Source: Rhodoferax sp. TS-BS-61-7 (GTDB lineage: Bacteria > Pseudomonadota > Gammaproteobacteria > Burkholderiales > Burkholderiaceae_C). From it: 64,000 bases of DNA. The stretch is from assembly GCF_002943465.1 (NCBI RefSeq), contig NZ_PTQY01000004.1, positions 248,001 through 312,000 of the forward strand, in the 5' to 3' direction. The notes under the pieces were generated by a model, which was given only the letters and a program-made list of their open reading frames with translations, made no database searches and was not told the origin of the DNA. Positions 52,713 to 63,336 of the stretch are shown here, piece by piece. How positions within the stretch are numbered: position 1 is the stretch's first letter; the number at the start of each line of letters is the position of its first letter. The position numbers and the translations under genes were made by a program.

Positions 52713-55478
52713 TTACAAATTAGGCGCCAGCAGGCGCTCCAGCTCGGCCTGATTCAGGTTGCGGCGCTGGGCCAAGTCGTGCACCTGGTCGTCGCTGATC
52801 TTGCCGACGTTGAAGTAGGTCGCGTCCGGATGCCCGATGTAGAAGCCGCTCACGCTGGCCGCCGGCGTCATCGCCAGGCTTTCGGTCACCGCCATGCCAA
52901 TTTCTGCGCACTGCAGCAGGTCAAACATGTCTTTCTTGACGCTGTGGTCCGGGCAGGCCGGGTAACCGGGCGCGGGGCGGATGCCTTTGTACTGCTCGGC
53001 AATCAGGGCCTCGTTGCTCAGCGCCTCGTCGGCCGCGTAGCCCCACAGGTCGGTGCGCACGCGGTGGTGCAGCGCCTCGGCAAAGGCTTCAGCCAGGCGG
53101 TCGGCAATCGACTTGAGCATGATGGCCGAGTAGTCGTCCAGGTCGTCCAGAAAGTATTTTTCCTTTTTGTCCACGCCAATGCCCGCGGTCACTGCGAACA
53201 GGCCCGCGTAGTCCGCCTTCACCCCCTTGGGCGCGACAAAGTCGGCCAGGCAGCGGCTGGGGCGCATCACGCCGTCAATCTCTTGCTTCTCGGTCTGCTG
53301 GCGCAGGCCGTACCAGGTCATGGCGACCTCGCTGCGGCTCTCGTCGGTATAGAACTCGATGTCATCGTCGTTCACCGTGTTGGCCGGGTACAGCGCCACC
53401 ACCGCGTTAGCGGTCAGCCAACGGCCCTCGATCAGGCGCTTGAGCATGCGCTGGCCGTCGGCATACACACGCACGGCCTCGGTGCCCACCACCTCGTCCT
53501 TCAGGATGGCGGGGAACGGTCCTGCCAAGTCCCAGGTCTGGAAGAACGGGCCCCAGTCGATGTATTTGGCCAGCTCGCCAAGGTCAAAGTTCTTGAAAAC
53601 ACGGCGACCAATGAACTTCGGCACCGTGGGCTGGTGGGCGGCCCAGTCGATCCGCGTCTTGTTGGCACGCGCCTTGGCCAGCGGCCACATCGGTGTCTGC
53701 TTCTTGTTAGCGTGTTGGTGGCGCACCTTGTCGTAGTCGGTGTTGAGCTCGTCGATGTACTTGGCCGCCTGCTCGCTCAGCAGGCTCTGCGCCACGCTCA
53801 CGCTGCGCGAGGCATCGGGCACATAGACCACCGGGCCTTCGTAATGCGGGGAAATCTTCACCGCCGTGTGCACGCGGCTGCAGGTAGCGCCACCGATGAG
53901 CAGCGGGATTTTCTTGATGCGAAAGTAGTCGTCCTTTTGCATCTCGCCGGCCACGTACTGCATCTCTTCCAAGCTGGGGGTGATCAGGCCGGACAGGCCA
54001 ATGATGTCCGCCCCTTCAATCTTGGCGCGCGCCAAAATCTCATGGCAAGGCACCATCACACCCATGTTGACCACGTCAAAGTTGTTGCACTGCAAAACCA
54101 CGGTCACGATGTTTTTGCCAATGTCGTGCACATCGCCTTTGACGGTAGCGATGACGATCTTGCCCTTGGCCTTGGCTTCGCCACCGGCCTCCACCATCGC
54201 CAGCTTTTCGGCCTCGATGTACGGCAGCAAATGCGCCACGGCGCTTTTCATCACGCGCGCGCTTTTCACCACCTGGGGCAGGAACATCTTGCCCTGGCCA
54301 AACAGATCACCCACCACGTTCATGCCGTCCATCAGCGGGCCTTCGATCACATGCAGCGGGCGCCCGCCCTTGGCCAACACATCCTGGTAGGCCTCTTCAG
54401 TGTCCTGGGTGATGAAGTCAGTGATGCCGTGCACCAGCGCGTGGCTCAGGCGCGCTCCTACCGACGCGGGGGCCTCGGCTGTACCGCGCCACTCCAGCTT
54501 CTTGCTTTCGTCCTTGGCGCCGCTCTTGGCGGTCTCGGCAATCTCCACCAGGCGTTCGCCCGCGTCGTCGCGGCGATTCAGCACCACGTCTTCCACGCGC
54601 TCGCGCAACACCGGCTCCAGGTCGTCGTACACGCCCACCATGCCGGCGTTCACAATGCCCATGTCCATACCCGCCTGGATGGCGTGGTACAGGAACACGG
54701 TGTGGATAGCCTCGCGCACCGGGTCGTTGCCGCGGAAGCTAAAGGACACGTTACTCACACCACCGCTCACCTTGGCGCCGGGCAGGTTCTGCTTGATCCA
54801 GCGGGTGGCGTTGATGAAGTCCACCGCGTAGTTGTTGTGCTCTTCAATGCCGGTGGCGATAGCGAAGATGTTGGGGTCGAAGATGATGTCCTCAGGCGGA
54901 AAATCCACCTCGTCCACCAGAATGCGGTAGGCGCGCTCGCAAATCTCGACCTTGCGCTCGTAGGTGTCGGCCTGGCCCTTTTCGTCAAAGGCCATGACCA
55001 CGGCGGCCGCGCCATACCGGCGCAGCAGCTTGGCCTGGTGCTTGAAGGCGTCCACGCCCTCTTTCATGCTGATGGAGTTCACCACCGCCTTGCCCTGCAC
55101 GCAGCGCAGGCCGGCCTCGATCACGCTCCACTTGGAGCTGTCGATCATGATGGGCACGCGGGAAATATCGGGCTCGGAGGCGATCAGGTTCAGGAAGCGC
55201 ACCATGGCGGCCTGGCTGTCCAGCATGGCCTCGTCCATGTTGATATCGATGATCTGCGCGCCGTTTTCCACCTGCTGGCGTGCTACGGCCAAGGCTTCCT
55301 CGAACTGCCCGTTCAGAATCATGCGGGCAAAGGCTTTGGAACCGGTGACGTTGGTGCGCTCACCCACGTTGACGAACAGGCTGCTGCTGTCGATCAACAC
55401 CGGCTCCAGGCCGGACAACATCATGGGCGCTACGTTTTTAATAGCTGCTTGCGCAGTATTCGCGGGTGCTTGGGGCAT
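52713..55478 (-). CDS. metH: Methionine synthase, folate/cobalamin/activation part of split MetH
   Basis: A 921-residue protein carrying the methyltetrahydrofolate-binding barrel ([17 protein letters not shown]), the cobalamin-binding domains (DVHDIGKN, His451; [11 protein letters not shown]) and the C-terminal AdoMet activation domain ([12 protein letters not shown]). The homocysteine-binding domain is encoded separately at 56522. The N-terminus is unusual: the ATG at 55478 and the next residues ([16 protein letters not shown]) are encoded by repeat copy I, directly before the conserved [10 protein letters not shown] ribosome site (GAGG) lies 6 nt upstream. Confidence 0.93.
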   Translation of the reverse strand: MPQAPANTAQAAIKNVAPMMLSGLEPVLIDSSSLFVNVGERTNVTGSKAFARMILNGQFEEALAVARQQVENGAQIIDINMDEAMLDSQAAMVRFLNLIASEPDISRVPIMIDSSKWSVIEAGLRCVQGKAVVNSISMKEGVDAFKHQAKLLRRYGAAAVVMAFDEKGQADTYERKVEICERAYRILVDEVDFPPEDIIFDPNIFAIATGIEEHNNYAVDFINATRWIKQNLPGAKVSGGVSNVSFSFRGNDPVREAIHTVFLYHAIQAGMDMGIVNAGMVGVYDDLEPVLRERVEDVVLNRRDDAGERLVEIAETAKSGAKDESKKLEWRGTAEAPASVGARLSHALVHGITDFITQDTEEAYQDVLAKGGRPLHVIEGPLMDGMNVVGDLFGQGKMFLPQVVKSARVMKSAVAHLLPYIEAEKLAMVEAGGEAKAKGKIVIATVKGDVHDIGKNIVTVVLQCNNFDVVNMGVMVPCHEILARAKIEGADIIGLSGLITPSLEEMQYVAGEMQKDDYFRIKKIPLLIGGATCSRVHTAVKISPHYEGPVVYVPDASRSVSVAQSLLSEQAAKYIDELNTDYDKVRHQHANKKQTPMWPLAKARANKTRIDWAAHQPTVPKFIGRRVFKNFDLGELAKYIDWGPFFQTWDLAGPFPAILKDEVVGTEAVRVYADGQRMLKRLIEGRWLTANAVVALYPANTVNDDDIEFYTDESRSEVAMTWYGLRQQTEKQEIDGVMRPSRCLADFVAPKGVKADYAGLFAVTAGIGVDKKEKYFLDDLDDYSAIMLKSIADRLAEAFAEALHHRVRTDLWGYAADEALSNEALIAEQYKGIRPAPGYPACPDHSVKKDMFDLLQCAEIGMAVTESLAMTPAASVSGFYIGHPDATYFNVGKISDDQVHDLAQRRNLNQAELERLLAPNL

Positions 55479-55486
55479 AAAAGACC
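55429..55486 (+). repeat. Dispersed repeat, copy I, supplying the metH C-part start codon
   Basis: It reads GCTACGTTTTTAATAGCTGC, then TTGCGCAGTATTC, then GCGGGTGCTTGGGGCATA and AAAGACC. The complement of its CAT is the start codon of the 921-residue MetH part. Confidence 0.85.
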
Positions 55487-55507
55487 TCTAATGGTGTGTA
55501 TGGCGGC

Positions 55508-56506
55508 CTAGACCGATTCCCAGCGGCCGCTGGCCTGCGAGGCAAACAGCGCGTCGATGATGCGCATGTTCTGGATGGCGTCTTCCACGCCGTACTGCAG
55601 GGGGTGCGTGCCGCGGATGGCCAGCGAGAAAGCATCGCCCTCCAGGCTGTACTGGTCGCAGGCGGCAAAGGTTTCGGTAACGGCCGAACCACCACCTGGC
55701 ACCTTGCCGTCGTCCACAAGAATACGGGTTTCCTGGCCCTGGGGCGCGTTGAACGGAATTTCGATCTCCACCCGCTTCTCGGTGCCTATGGCCTGCACGC
55801 GCTGGTAGGGCGTGGTTTGCATGGAAACTGTGAAATCCAGGCGGCGACCATTGCCAAAGTCCAGCAGGGCACTGAACCCACGGTCCACGCCAAAGTCGGG
55901 GTCCATATCTGCCAATGCCATCACACGCAGCGGCTCTGCCCCAAACAAAAAGCGCCCTGCGACGATGGGGTAACAGCCGATGTCCATCAAGGCGCCGCCG
56001 CCTTTGCTCGCATCGTTGCGGATGTTGGCCGCATTGCGGTTGAAGTAGGAGAACCACACCTGCACGGTACGCAAATCCCCCAAGGCGCCACTTTGCACCA
56101 GCTCGCGCGTGCGCAACCACTGCGGGTGAAAGCGCACCATGAAGGCTTCCATGATGTGCACTTTGCCCGCCACCTCGCGCAGCTGCGCGGCCTCATTCGC
56201 GTTGAGCGCAATCGGCTTCTCGCACAACACATGTTTGCCCGCGCGCGCAGCGGCCAGCGTCATGGGCACATGCAGGTCGTTGGGCAAGGGGTTGTAGATC
56301 GCCTCAATGGTCGGATCCGTCAGTAACTCTTCGTAGGAACCATAGGCCTTGGGAATGCCCAGCTTGCCTGCCGCAGCCTGCGCACTCTCCAGCGAGCGAG
56401 ACGCAATCGCCTGCACATCACACCACTGGCTGCGCATAAGCGCGGGGGTGACCTTTTCCATACCAATCTTGGCGGTGCTCAGCACGCCCCAGGTGACTTT
56501 TTTCAT
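55508..56506 (-). CDS. Gfo/Idh/MocA family oxidoreductase
   Basis: A 332-residue NAD(P)-dependent dehydrogenase of the glucose-fructose oxidoreductase family. The Rossmann start is VLSTAKIGMEKVTPAL, the EKP motif (CEKPIALNANEA) carries the catalytic Lys and MDIGCYPI is also conserved. Substrate unknown, probably a sugar or cyclic polyol. It sits between the two metH parts on the same strand (15 and 29 bp spacing), which is an odd place for a sugar dehydrogenase and suggests insertion into an older metH pair. Confidence 0.88.
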   Translation of the reverse strand: MKKVTWGVLSTAKIGMEKVTPALMRSQWCDVQAIASRSLESAQAAAGKLGIPKAYGSYEELLTDPTIEAIYNPLPNDLHVPMTLAAARAGKHVLCEKPIALNANEAAQLREVAGKVHIMEAFMVRFHPQWLRTRELVQSGALGDLRTVQVWFSYFNRNAANIRNDASKGGGALMDIGCYPIVAGRFLFGAEPLRVMALADMDPDFGVDRGFSALLDFGNGRRLDFTVSMQTTPYQRVQAIGTEKRVEIEIPFNAPQGQETRILVDDGKVPGGGSAVTETFAACDQYSLEGDAFSLAIRGTHPLQYGVEDAIQNMRIIDALFASQASGRWESV

Positions 56507-56521
56507 GGCTGTGTTCTCGCT

Positions 56522-57598
<1,077 letters not shown>

Positions 57599-57627
57599 TC
57601 GGCGGCTCACTGTGTGGTTTTAAACAA

Positions 57628-57720
57628 GTGAGCGCGGTTGGAGTCCCCAAGCCTGACTGGAGGCCTGCCTGCACACGATGAACCGGTGAAGACAGGCGCC
57701 AGCTGCAGCGCCCCTTGGGA
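57628..57720 (-). ncRNA. SAH riboswitch upstream of metH
   Basis: Read on the minus strand, the conserved blocks are all present in order: CCCAAGGGGCGCTGCAGC, a variable hairpin, CAGGCTTGGGG and AACCGCGCTCAC. CCCAAG pairs with CTTGGG as P1, and the GCGCTCAC end matches the pseudoknot-forming strand. SAH riboswitches turn on methionine-cycle genes such as metH and ahcY when S-adenosylhomocysteine accumulates. Confidence 0.85.
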
Positions 57721-57810
57721 AGCCGTGATTTTAGTCGACAAGCGCCATCGCTGCTGCTGCACCATCTCGCTTGCACGACAATAGAGCGCACCTCCGTCGG
57801 CACAAATATT

Positions 57811-57868
57811 GGTCTTTTAGTGCCCTAGCCCTTATAGATATTGCGCAAGCAGCTCTCATTTTTATAGC
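57811..57868 (-). repeat. Dispersed repeat, copy J, upstream of recQ
   Basis: The minus strand reads GCTATAAAAATGAGAGCTGC, then TTGCGCAATATC, then TATAAGGGCTAGGGCAC and TAAAAGACC. It ends 6 bp before the recQ start codon and so occupies the place of the ribosome site. Confidence 0.85.
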
Positions 57869-57874
57869 ATTCCC

Positions 57875-59722
57875 GTGCCCCAATTGCAGATCCTCCGCGA
57901 TGTATTCGGCTACGAGCAGTTCCGTGGCCCCCAAGCGGCCATCGTGGAGCACGTCATTGCCGGTGGTGACGCGCTGGTGCTCATGCCCACAGGCGGCGGC
58001 AAATCGCTGTGTTACCAGATCCCCGCAATTGCGCGACAACAGAGCGGGCTGGGCGCCACGCTGGTCATTTCGCCACTGATTGCGCTGATGCACGACCAGG
58101 TGGGTGCGCTGCACGAGGCGGGCGTGAGCGCCGCCTTCCTGAACTCCACGTTGAGTGGCGACGAGGCCTACCAGATCGAGCAACAACTGCTGCGCGGCGA
58201 AATCACCATGCTCTACGCCGCGCCCGAGCGGGTCAACAACGCACGTTTTTTAGCGCTGCTGGATTCGCTGTTCGAGCGCGGCAAGCTCAGCCTGTTCGCG
58301 ATTGACGAAGCGCATTGCGTGAGCCAGTGGGGCCATGACTTCCGGCCCGACTACCGCAACCTCACGGTGCTGCACGAGCGTTACCCCGGCATTCCGCGCA
58401 TCGCGCTCACCGCCACCGCCGACGACCTGACGCGCGCCGACATTCTGGAGCGGCTGCAGCTCGAAGACGCGCGCGCCTTTGTCAGCAGCTTTGACCGCCC
58501 CAACATCCGTTACACCATCGTCGAGAAGAAAGACTCCACCACCCAGCTGCTGCGTTTTATTGAGCGCGAACACGAGGGAGAGGCCGGCATCGTCTACTGC
58601 CAGAGCCGCAAAAAGGTGGAAGACATGGCGCAGACCCTGGTGGATGCAGGCATCAAGGCCTTGCCTTACCACGCCGGGCTGGACCAGAAGGTGCGCCAGA
58701 CCAACCAGGACCGCTTTCTGCGCGAGGAAGGCATCGTGATGGTGGCCACCATTGCGTTTGGCATGGGCATCGACAAGCCCGATGTGCGTTTTGTAGCCCA
58801 CCGCGACATGCCCAAGAACATCGAAGGCTACTACCAGGAGACCGGCCGCGCCGGGCGCGACGGCCAGGCCGCCGACGCCTGGATGGCCTATGGCCTGCAA
58901 GACGTCGTGAACCAGCGCCGCATGATTGACGAGAGCCCGGCCAGCGAGGAATTCAAACAAGTCATGCGCGGCAAGCTGGATGCTTTGCTGGGCCTGGCCG
59001 AGGCCACCGACTGCCGCCGTGTGCGGCTGCTAAGTTACTTTGGCGAAGCCAGTCAGCCCTGTGGCAACTGCGACAACTGCCTGAACCCACCCGCCGTGTG
59101 GGACGGCACGGATGCGGCCCGCAAGCTGCTGTCCACCATCTACCGCATTCAGCAGATGAATGGTGTCAGTTTTGGCGCCGGCCACCTGATGGACATCGTA
59201 CGTGGCAAGACCACGGAAAAAGTCACCCAGTACGGCCACACCAGCCTCAGCACTTTTGGATTGGGCGCCGATTTTTCGGAACTGCAATTACGCGGCGTGC
59301 TGCGCCAGCTGATTGCCATGGGCGCGGTGGCGGTACAAGGGGGGGAGTTCAGCACGCTGCAACTGACGGCCGAATCGCGTGCGGTGCTCAAAGGCGAGGT
59401 GCCGGTGATGTTGCGCGAGTCGGTCTCGGCCCCGGCCGACCGCAAGAGCCGGCGCAACCCGCGCCTGGGTGCGGTGGTCAAGGCGCCCATCAACCTGGAC
59501 AGCGAAGGCCTGCTGCGTTATTCGGCCCTCAAGGCCTGGCGGGCCGAGGTGGCCAAAGAGCACAACCTGCCCGCCTATGTGATTTTTCATGACGCCACGC
59601 TGGCGGCCATTGCCCAGCGTGCGCCCCAGAGCCTGGATGACCTGCAGGGCATCAGCGGCATAGGCGCCAAAAAACTGGAAGCCTATGCCAGCGATGTGCT
59701 GCGGGTGGTGGCGCTGGAATAA
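57875..59722 (+). CDS. recQ: ATP-dependent DNA helicase RecQ
   Basis: A 615-residue 3'-5' helicase. Walker A is MPTGGGKS (38-45), the DEAH box lies in [18 protein letters not shown], the zinc-binding Cys cluster is C ... CGNCDNC, and an RQC domain and a C-terminal HRDC domain (about 535-615, [22 protein letters not shown]) follow. All motifs are intact. The start is GTG at 57875, directly after repeat J, with no visible ribosome site; no better start lies downstream before the conserved helicase region. Confidence 0.94.
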   Translation: MPQLQILRDVFGYEQFRGPQAAIVEHVIAGGDALVLMPTGGGKSLCYQIPAIARQQSGLGATLVISPLIALMHDQVGALHEAGVSAAFLNSTLSGDEAYQIEQQLLRGEITMLYAAPERVNNARFLALLDSLFERGKLSLFAIDEAHCVSQWGHDFRPDYRNLTVLHERYPGIPRIALTATADDLTRADILERLQLEDARAFVSSFDRPNIRYTIVEKKDSTTQLLRFIEREHEGEAGIVYCQSRKKVEDMAQTLVDAGIKALPYHAGLDQKVRQTNQDRFLREEGIVMVATIAFGMGIDKPDVRFVAHRDMPKNIEGYYQETGRAGRDGQAADAWMAYGLQDVVNQRRMIDESPASEEFKQVMRGKLDALLGLAEATDCRRVRLLSYFGEASQPCGNCDNCLNPPAVWDGTDAARKLLSTIYRIQQMNGVSFGAGHLMDIVRGKTTEKVTQYGHTSLSTFGLGADFSELQLRGVLRQLIAMGAVAVQGGEFSTLQLTAESRAVLKGEVPVMLRESVSAPADRKSRRNPRLGAVVKAPINLDSEGLLRYSALKAWRAEVAKEHNLPAYVIFHDATLAAIAQRAPQSLDDLQGISGIGAKKLEAYASDVLRVVALE

Positions 59723-59769
59723 GGGACAGAGCCAAGGCCAGTCCTTTGGGGCCGGCCCAGCGCAGGGGC

Positions 59770-60063
59770 TCAATGGCGGTGAAAACCGCTCTCGTAGGCC
59801 ATGGCCGCGCCGGACATGGTGTTTTGCAAGCGTTCCATCGCACGCATGTGGCGGGCGGCACAGGCCGTATCGGCAGCCTTGGCGCGGTGGTGCTGCATCA
59901 GCGCCTGGAATTTGGTGCGGCAGGCCTCCAGGGCACCGGCAAAGTTCAGGGCGATATAGGCCGAATGGTCCGCATGGGTTTGGCGGAATTCACCAGACCA
60001 GTAGTTAAACAGCTGCCACTTGTAGGTGCCTTTTTCAGGCACTTGAATCGTGTCTCGGTGCAT
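59770..60063 (-). CDS. Hypothetical small protein
   Basis: A 97-residue soluble protein, rich in His, Ala and aromatic residues (KWQLFNYWSGEFRQTHADHS), with no signal or membrane segment. I do not recognise a family. The composition and helical second half (ALEACRTKFQALMQHHRAK) look like a real protein rather than a shadow. The ATG at 60063 has only a weak purine stretch. The gene converges on recQ. Confidence 0.5.
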   Translation of the reverse strand: MHRDTIQVPEKGTYKWQLFNYWSGEFRQTHADHSAYIALNFAGALEACRTKFQALMQHHRAKAADTACAARHMRAMERLQNTMSGAAMAYESGFHRH

Positions 60064-60241
60064 AGTTGCCGCGCTAAGAGAATGAAATAGACGCCGGTGC
60101 GGCCCCTGTATGTCCAACGTGGGCTGCGGTTTGGCGTCCGCATGAGCCTTTCACGCACCAAGGGGGGGATTGGTTGACAGCAGGTTCAAATAATTACAAA
60201 TGGGTTACCAAAACCGTGCATTTGCACCCTGGCGCGCGGCT

Positions 60242-60255
60242 GGGCGGGCCCGCCC
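60242..60255. repeat. GC-rich palindrome after the AAA+ gene
   Basis: A perfect 14-bp palindrome GGGCGGGCCCGCCC lies 10 bp beyond the stop codon of the AAA+ gene. Flanking bases can extend pairing. Without a T-run it is not a clear intrinsic terminator. The rest of the 200-bp spacer (60064-60264) shows nothing else convincing. Confidence 0.35.
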
Positions 60256-60264
60256 GCGCTTGTT

Positions 60265-62592
60265 TTAGTGCACAAACCCCATGGACCGGCGCTCGCGTAC
60301 CTCGGGTTTGATCCGGTGTTCCGCCTCCAGCTGCTCCAAGAATTCTTCGGGCCCCAACACGGTGCCCAGAATGTCGGCCTGGCGCCGCACCGCGGCCACA
60401 TCGCCCAGGCACAGCTGGTCCAAAGCCCCCAAACGGCTGGCCCAAGCCGGTGGCAAACTGTCTTGCCCCGGGCAGGCCTCGGCCAAAAACACCGACTCGC
60501 GCTGGGCCGGGCTTAGCGGCAAAAACTCAATCTTGAAGGTGAACCGGCGCAGCGCGGCTGGGTCCAGCCGGTCCATCAGGTTGGTGGTGCAGATAAAAAC
60601 ACCCCGGTAACGCTCCATGCCCTGCAGCATCTCGTTGACCTCACTCACCTCGTAATTGCGCTGGGCGCCGCGGCGATCCTGCAAAAAGCTGTCGGCTTCG
60701 TCCAGCAGCAGCACCGCCCCTTCGGATTCGGCCTCGCGGAACATGGCAGCCATGGCCTGCTCGGTTTCACCAATATATTTACTCAGCAGGTCGCTGGCCT
60801 GGCGCACCAGCAGCGGGCGACCCAGCGCCAGGGCCATGTGTTCGGCCAGCGCAGTTTTGCCGCTGCCGGGCGGGCCATAAAAACACAGGGTGCCGTGGCC
60901 ACGGGTTTTCAGGGCCTGCACCACACGGGCAATGTCGTAGCGGCTTTGCAGGTGCAGCAGCTCCAGCCGGTAGGCGCTGAGTGCGGTCGGCGTGGCCAGC
61001 ACCGGGGCGGCATTGCCCAGTGCCAAATCGGCGTTTTTTAGTTGCCGCTCAATCAGGGCCTCCAAAGCCGGGCCGGCCGTTAAGGTGTCTGCGGTGTCGG
61101 TAGCCAGCGTCGCAAAACGGGCGGCGGTGCGAATTTGTGCCGGCGTCAGGCCCTTGCGGCTGCTCAGGCGGGCCACAAAACCTTCGGACACCGGTACCTC
61201 TGCCAGGGTCTTGCGCACCAAACTTTCGCGGGCACCCGGAGGTGGGGACTTGAGTTCCAGGTGGTAGGCAAACCGGCGGCGAAACGCGGGGTCGATCTGC
61301 TCGATGCGGTTGGTCACCCACAGCGTGGGCACGGCGTTGGACTCCAGAATCTGGTTCACCCAGGCCTTGCCACTCACGCTGCCGCTGGCGGGTGTGGGCG
61401 AAGCATCGGCACGTGCAATCAGATGCGCCGCCTCGCTGGACAGGGGCGGGAACACGTCCTCCACCTCGTCAAACAGCAGCGCCGCCTGGGCGCTGCCCTT
61501 GAGGAATACCTGGGCGATTTGCAGCGAACGGTAGCGGTCGCGCCCGCTCAGCGAGTTGCCGTCGCGGTCCGCGTACTCCACCTCAAACAGCTCTAGCCCC
61601 GCGTGCTGAGCCACCACCTTGGCGAGTTCGGTCTTGCCGGTCCCGGGCGGGCCGTAAAGCAAAACGTTAATGCCGGCTTCCTTGCGGGCCACTGCGTTGG
61701 CCAGCAGGCTGCACAACACGGCGGCGTCCTCCGCCACAAAACTGAAATCCTGCAGGCCCAGCTGGCTTTTGGTGGACAGGCGGGTGAACACCGCCATCAG
61801 CTCGGCCTGGTCGCGGTACTGGCGCATCAGCACTGGGGGTAGCTTTTCACTCACCTTCATCAGGTCGGCCAGGTCGGTGATGTTGTGTTCGGAGATCAGG
61901 TTTTCCACCAAGCCAATACGCTCCAGGCGCGAGCCCGCACGCAGCGCCTCGCCCAGCTCCTGCGCGCTCACACCCGCCACTTCGGCAATCGCGGCATACG
62001 CCTCGGGGGCGTTGTTGACCTTGAACTCCACCAGAATGCTGCGCATGTCGCGCTGGTACCGGGCCAGCGTGCCGTAAAGCAGCAGCGCGCGTTCGGCCTT
62101 GTTGAGCTGCAACAGGCCGGCCAGGGCGTTGATGTTTTTTTCTACCAGCGTGGACTGCTTTTTGAGTGCATGGCGCAACCACTCGCCGGTGACCGAGAGC
62201 ACCGAAATCAGGTCTTTGGGTTGGTCTTTGGCGTATTCGTCCAGAAAGAAGAACAGGGTGGCTTCGTCATACGGGCCGCACCACACACCGTAACGTGCCA
62301 GAAACTCGGTCGCCTCCAGCGCCTCGTGGCCCCGCCAAAGCTCGTTGCCCTGGCAGCGGCGCGCCAGAAACTCGCGCAAGCGGCCCAGCACCGACACCGG
62401 CCAGACCAAATGCCGCCCGGCCAGGCCCACCACGCCATTGAAATCGCGGCGCACATTGAAGTTGGCCCCCTGGCGCGCGGCCAGGGTGAGCACAAAGTGG
62501 GAGCACATCAGGTCCAGCACCGGCGCCTCTTGCAGGCCCGGTGAGGGAATGAGATGCCCACCCAGAGGATGGAACAGCGTACGCTTGACCAT
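60265..62592 (-). CDS. Tandem AAA+ ATPase with an unrecognised N-terminal domain
   Basis: A 775-residue protein. Residues 1-290 form an alpha-helical domain I do not recognise (DFNGVVGLAGRHLVWPVSVL). Two AAA+ modules follow: the first has Walker A YGPPGTGKT (313-321) and Walker B ALLFDEVED (371-379); the second Walker A YGPPGSGKT (572-580), Walker B LLLDEAD (628-634) and RRFTFKIEFL after the arginine-finger region (DPAALRRF). Both look active. It resembles double-ring unfoldases in layout but not in N-domain. A strong GGAGG precedes the ATG. It is divergent from a 46-residue membrane protein gene. Confidence 0.88.
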   Translation of the reverse strand: MVKRTLFHPLGGHLIPSPGLQEAPVLDLMCSHFVLTLAARQGANFNVRRDFNGVVGLAGRHLVWPVSVLGRLREFLARRCQGNELWRGHEALEATEFLARYGVWCGPYDEATLFFFLDEYAKDQPKDLISVLSVTGEWLRHALKKQSTLVEKNINALAGLLQLNKAERALLLYGTLARYQRDMRSILVEFKVNNAPEAYAAIAEVAGVSAQELGEALRAGSRLERIGLVENLISEHNITDLADLMKVSEKLPPVLMRQYRDQAELMAVFTRLSTKSQLGLQDFSFVAEDAAVLCSLLANAVARKEAGINVLLYGPPGTGKTELAKVVAQHAGLELFEVEYADRDGNSLSGRDRYRSLQIAQVFLKGSAQAALLFDEVEDVFPPLSSEAAHLIARADASPTPASGSVSGKAWVNQILESNAVPTLWVTNRIEQIDPAFRRRFAYHLELKSPPPGARESLVRKTLAEVPVSEGFVARLSSRKGLTPAQIRTAARFATLATDTADTLTAGPALEALIERQLKNADLALGNAAPVLATPTALSAYRLELLHLQSRYDIARVVQALKTRGHGTLCFYGPPGSGKTALAEHMALALGRPLLVRQASDLLSKYIGETEQAMAAMFREAESEGAVLLLDEADSFLQDRRGAQRNYEVSEVNEMLQGMERYRGVFICTTNLMDRLDPAALRRFTFKIEFLPLSPAQRESVFLAEACPGQDSLPPAWASRLGALDQLCLGDVAAVRRQADILGTVLGPEEFLEQLEAEHRIKPEVRERRSMGFVH

Positions 62593-62768
62593 TCAAACGC
62601 CTCCAGCACAGTGACGTGCTGAAATGACGATAGCGCAGTCTGGGCCAAGATGGAAGACATGGGCCCAGATTTCCATACCGGCACGCCCAAGTGACCAAGT
62701 GAGGGCCCAACCGCGGGTGGTGTGGGTAAAATTCGCGTTTTGCAATCGAAGAACCCAAGGATTCCGCC

Positions 62769-62909
62769 ATGTCCGCACCTGACAACCACACCGACCACCA
62801 TGCCGCAGACCCCGTGGACGACGTGGTGCCTTTGATGCCCATCGTGTTGCCTATCGTGGGCGGCGTGCTGATGTTCCTGCTGGCATTTATTGCAGTGTCC
62901 ATGGCCTAA
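62769..62909 (+). CDS. 46-residue single-pass membrane protein
   Basis: A short reading frame with an acidic, His-rich N-terminus (SAPDNHTDHHAADPVDD) and a single membrane helix (VVPLMPIVLPIVGGVLMFLL and on to the C-terminus). A ribosome site (AAGGA, about 8 nt upstream) supports it. It is divergent from the AAA+ ATPase gene with a 176-bp shared control region. Function unknown; tiny helices like this often modulate larger membrane complexes. Confidence 0.65.
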   Translation: MSAPDNHTDHHAADPVDDVVPLMPIVLPIVGGVLMFLLAFIAVSMA

Positions 62910-63336
62910 ACCCCACCCGTCCGCACGCCCAGCCCTGCACCGGGGCAAGCATCCATTGCGGACGTGGTCGCGTCTGGCGCCACGGCGCGTCGGACGTCTG
63001 TATCTGGCCCCTGCCGCGCTGCAGGCTGCCGCTTTCTCCCCTCTCCTATTTTTTGTCATGGCCCGGCCCCATGTGCTGCGGCCCTGCGACGCACACAGCC
63101 CTATCATTCCGCATTGCAACAAACAATGGTGTTTTGAGCATTTTGTGATGTTATTTATGCATAGTTATTCGATGTAATCGCTTCGTAACTTCGGTACCAG
63201 TTCTTAGAATTCGGGAGAAGCGCTTCAGTGGGCGTGCGCATCGCACACCTTCCGGAGCCGTCTTCTCAAAGCTGCAGGCTGCCGGCCCCGTGGACCCTGG
63301 TTTTGAAAAGACGATTTTCAAACTTAGGAGCTTTTC
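62910..63336 (+). promoter_or_regulatory. Long leader/promoter region of pckG
   Basis: These 427 bases hold no convincing gene. An AT-rich stretch near 63130-63185 is the likely promoter zone. Downstream come three inverted repeats: GAAGCGCTTC (63217-63226), GTGCG-CAT-CGCAC (63234-63246) and a perfect 8-bp stem TTTGAAAA / TTTTCAAA (63302-63322), the last immediately before the AGGAG ribosome site of pckG. They may be operators or leader hairpins affecting translation. Confidence 0.4.

Noticed and set aside
52779..55511. A 910-codon open frame antisense to metH
   Set aside because: Long antisense frames are common over high-GC genes with strong codon bias. It has no family features and mirrors the metH codons exactly.
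57599..57874. Cobalamin riboswitch upstream of metH
   Set aside because: The B12-box pattern is absent; the conserved blocks fit an SAH riboswitch instead.
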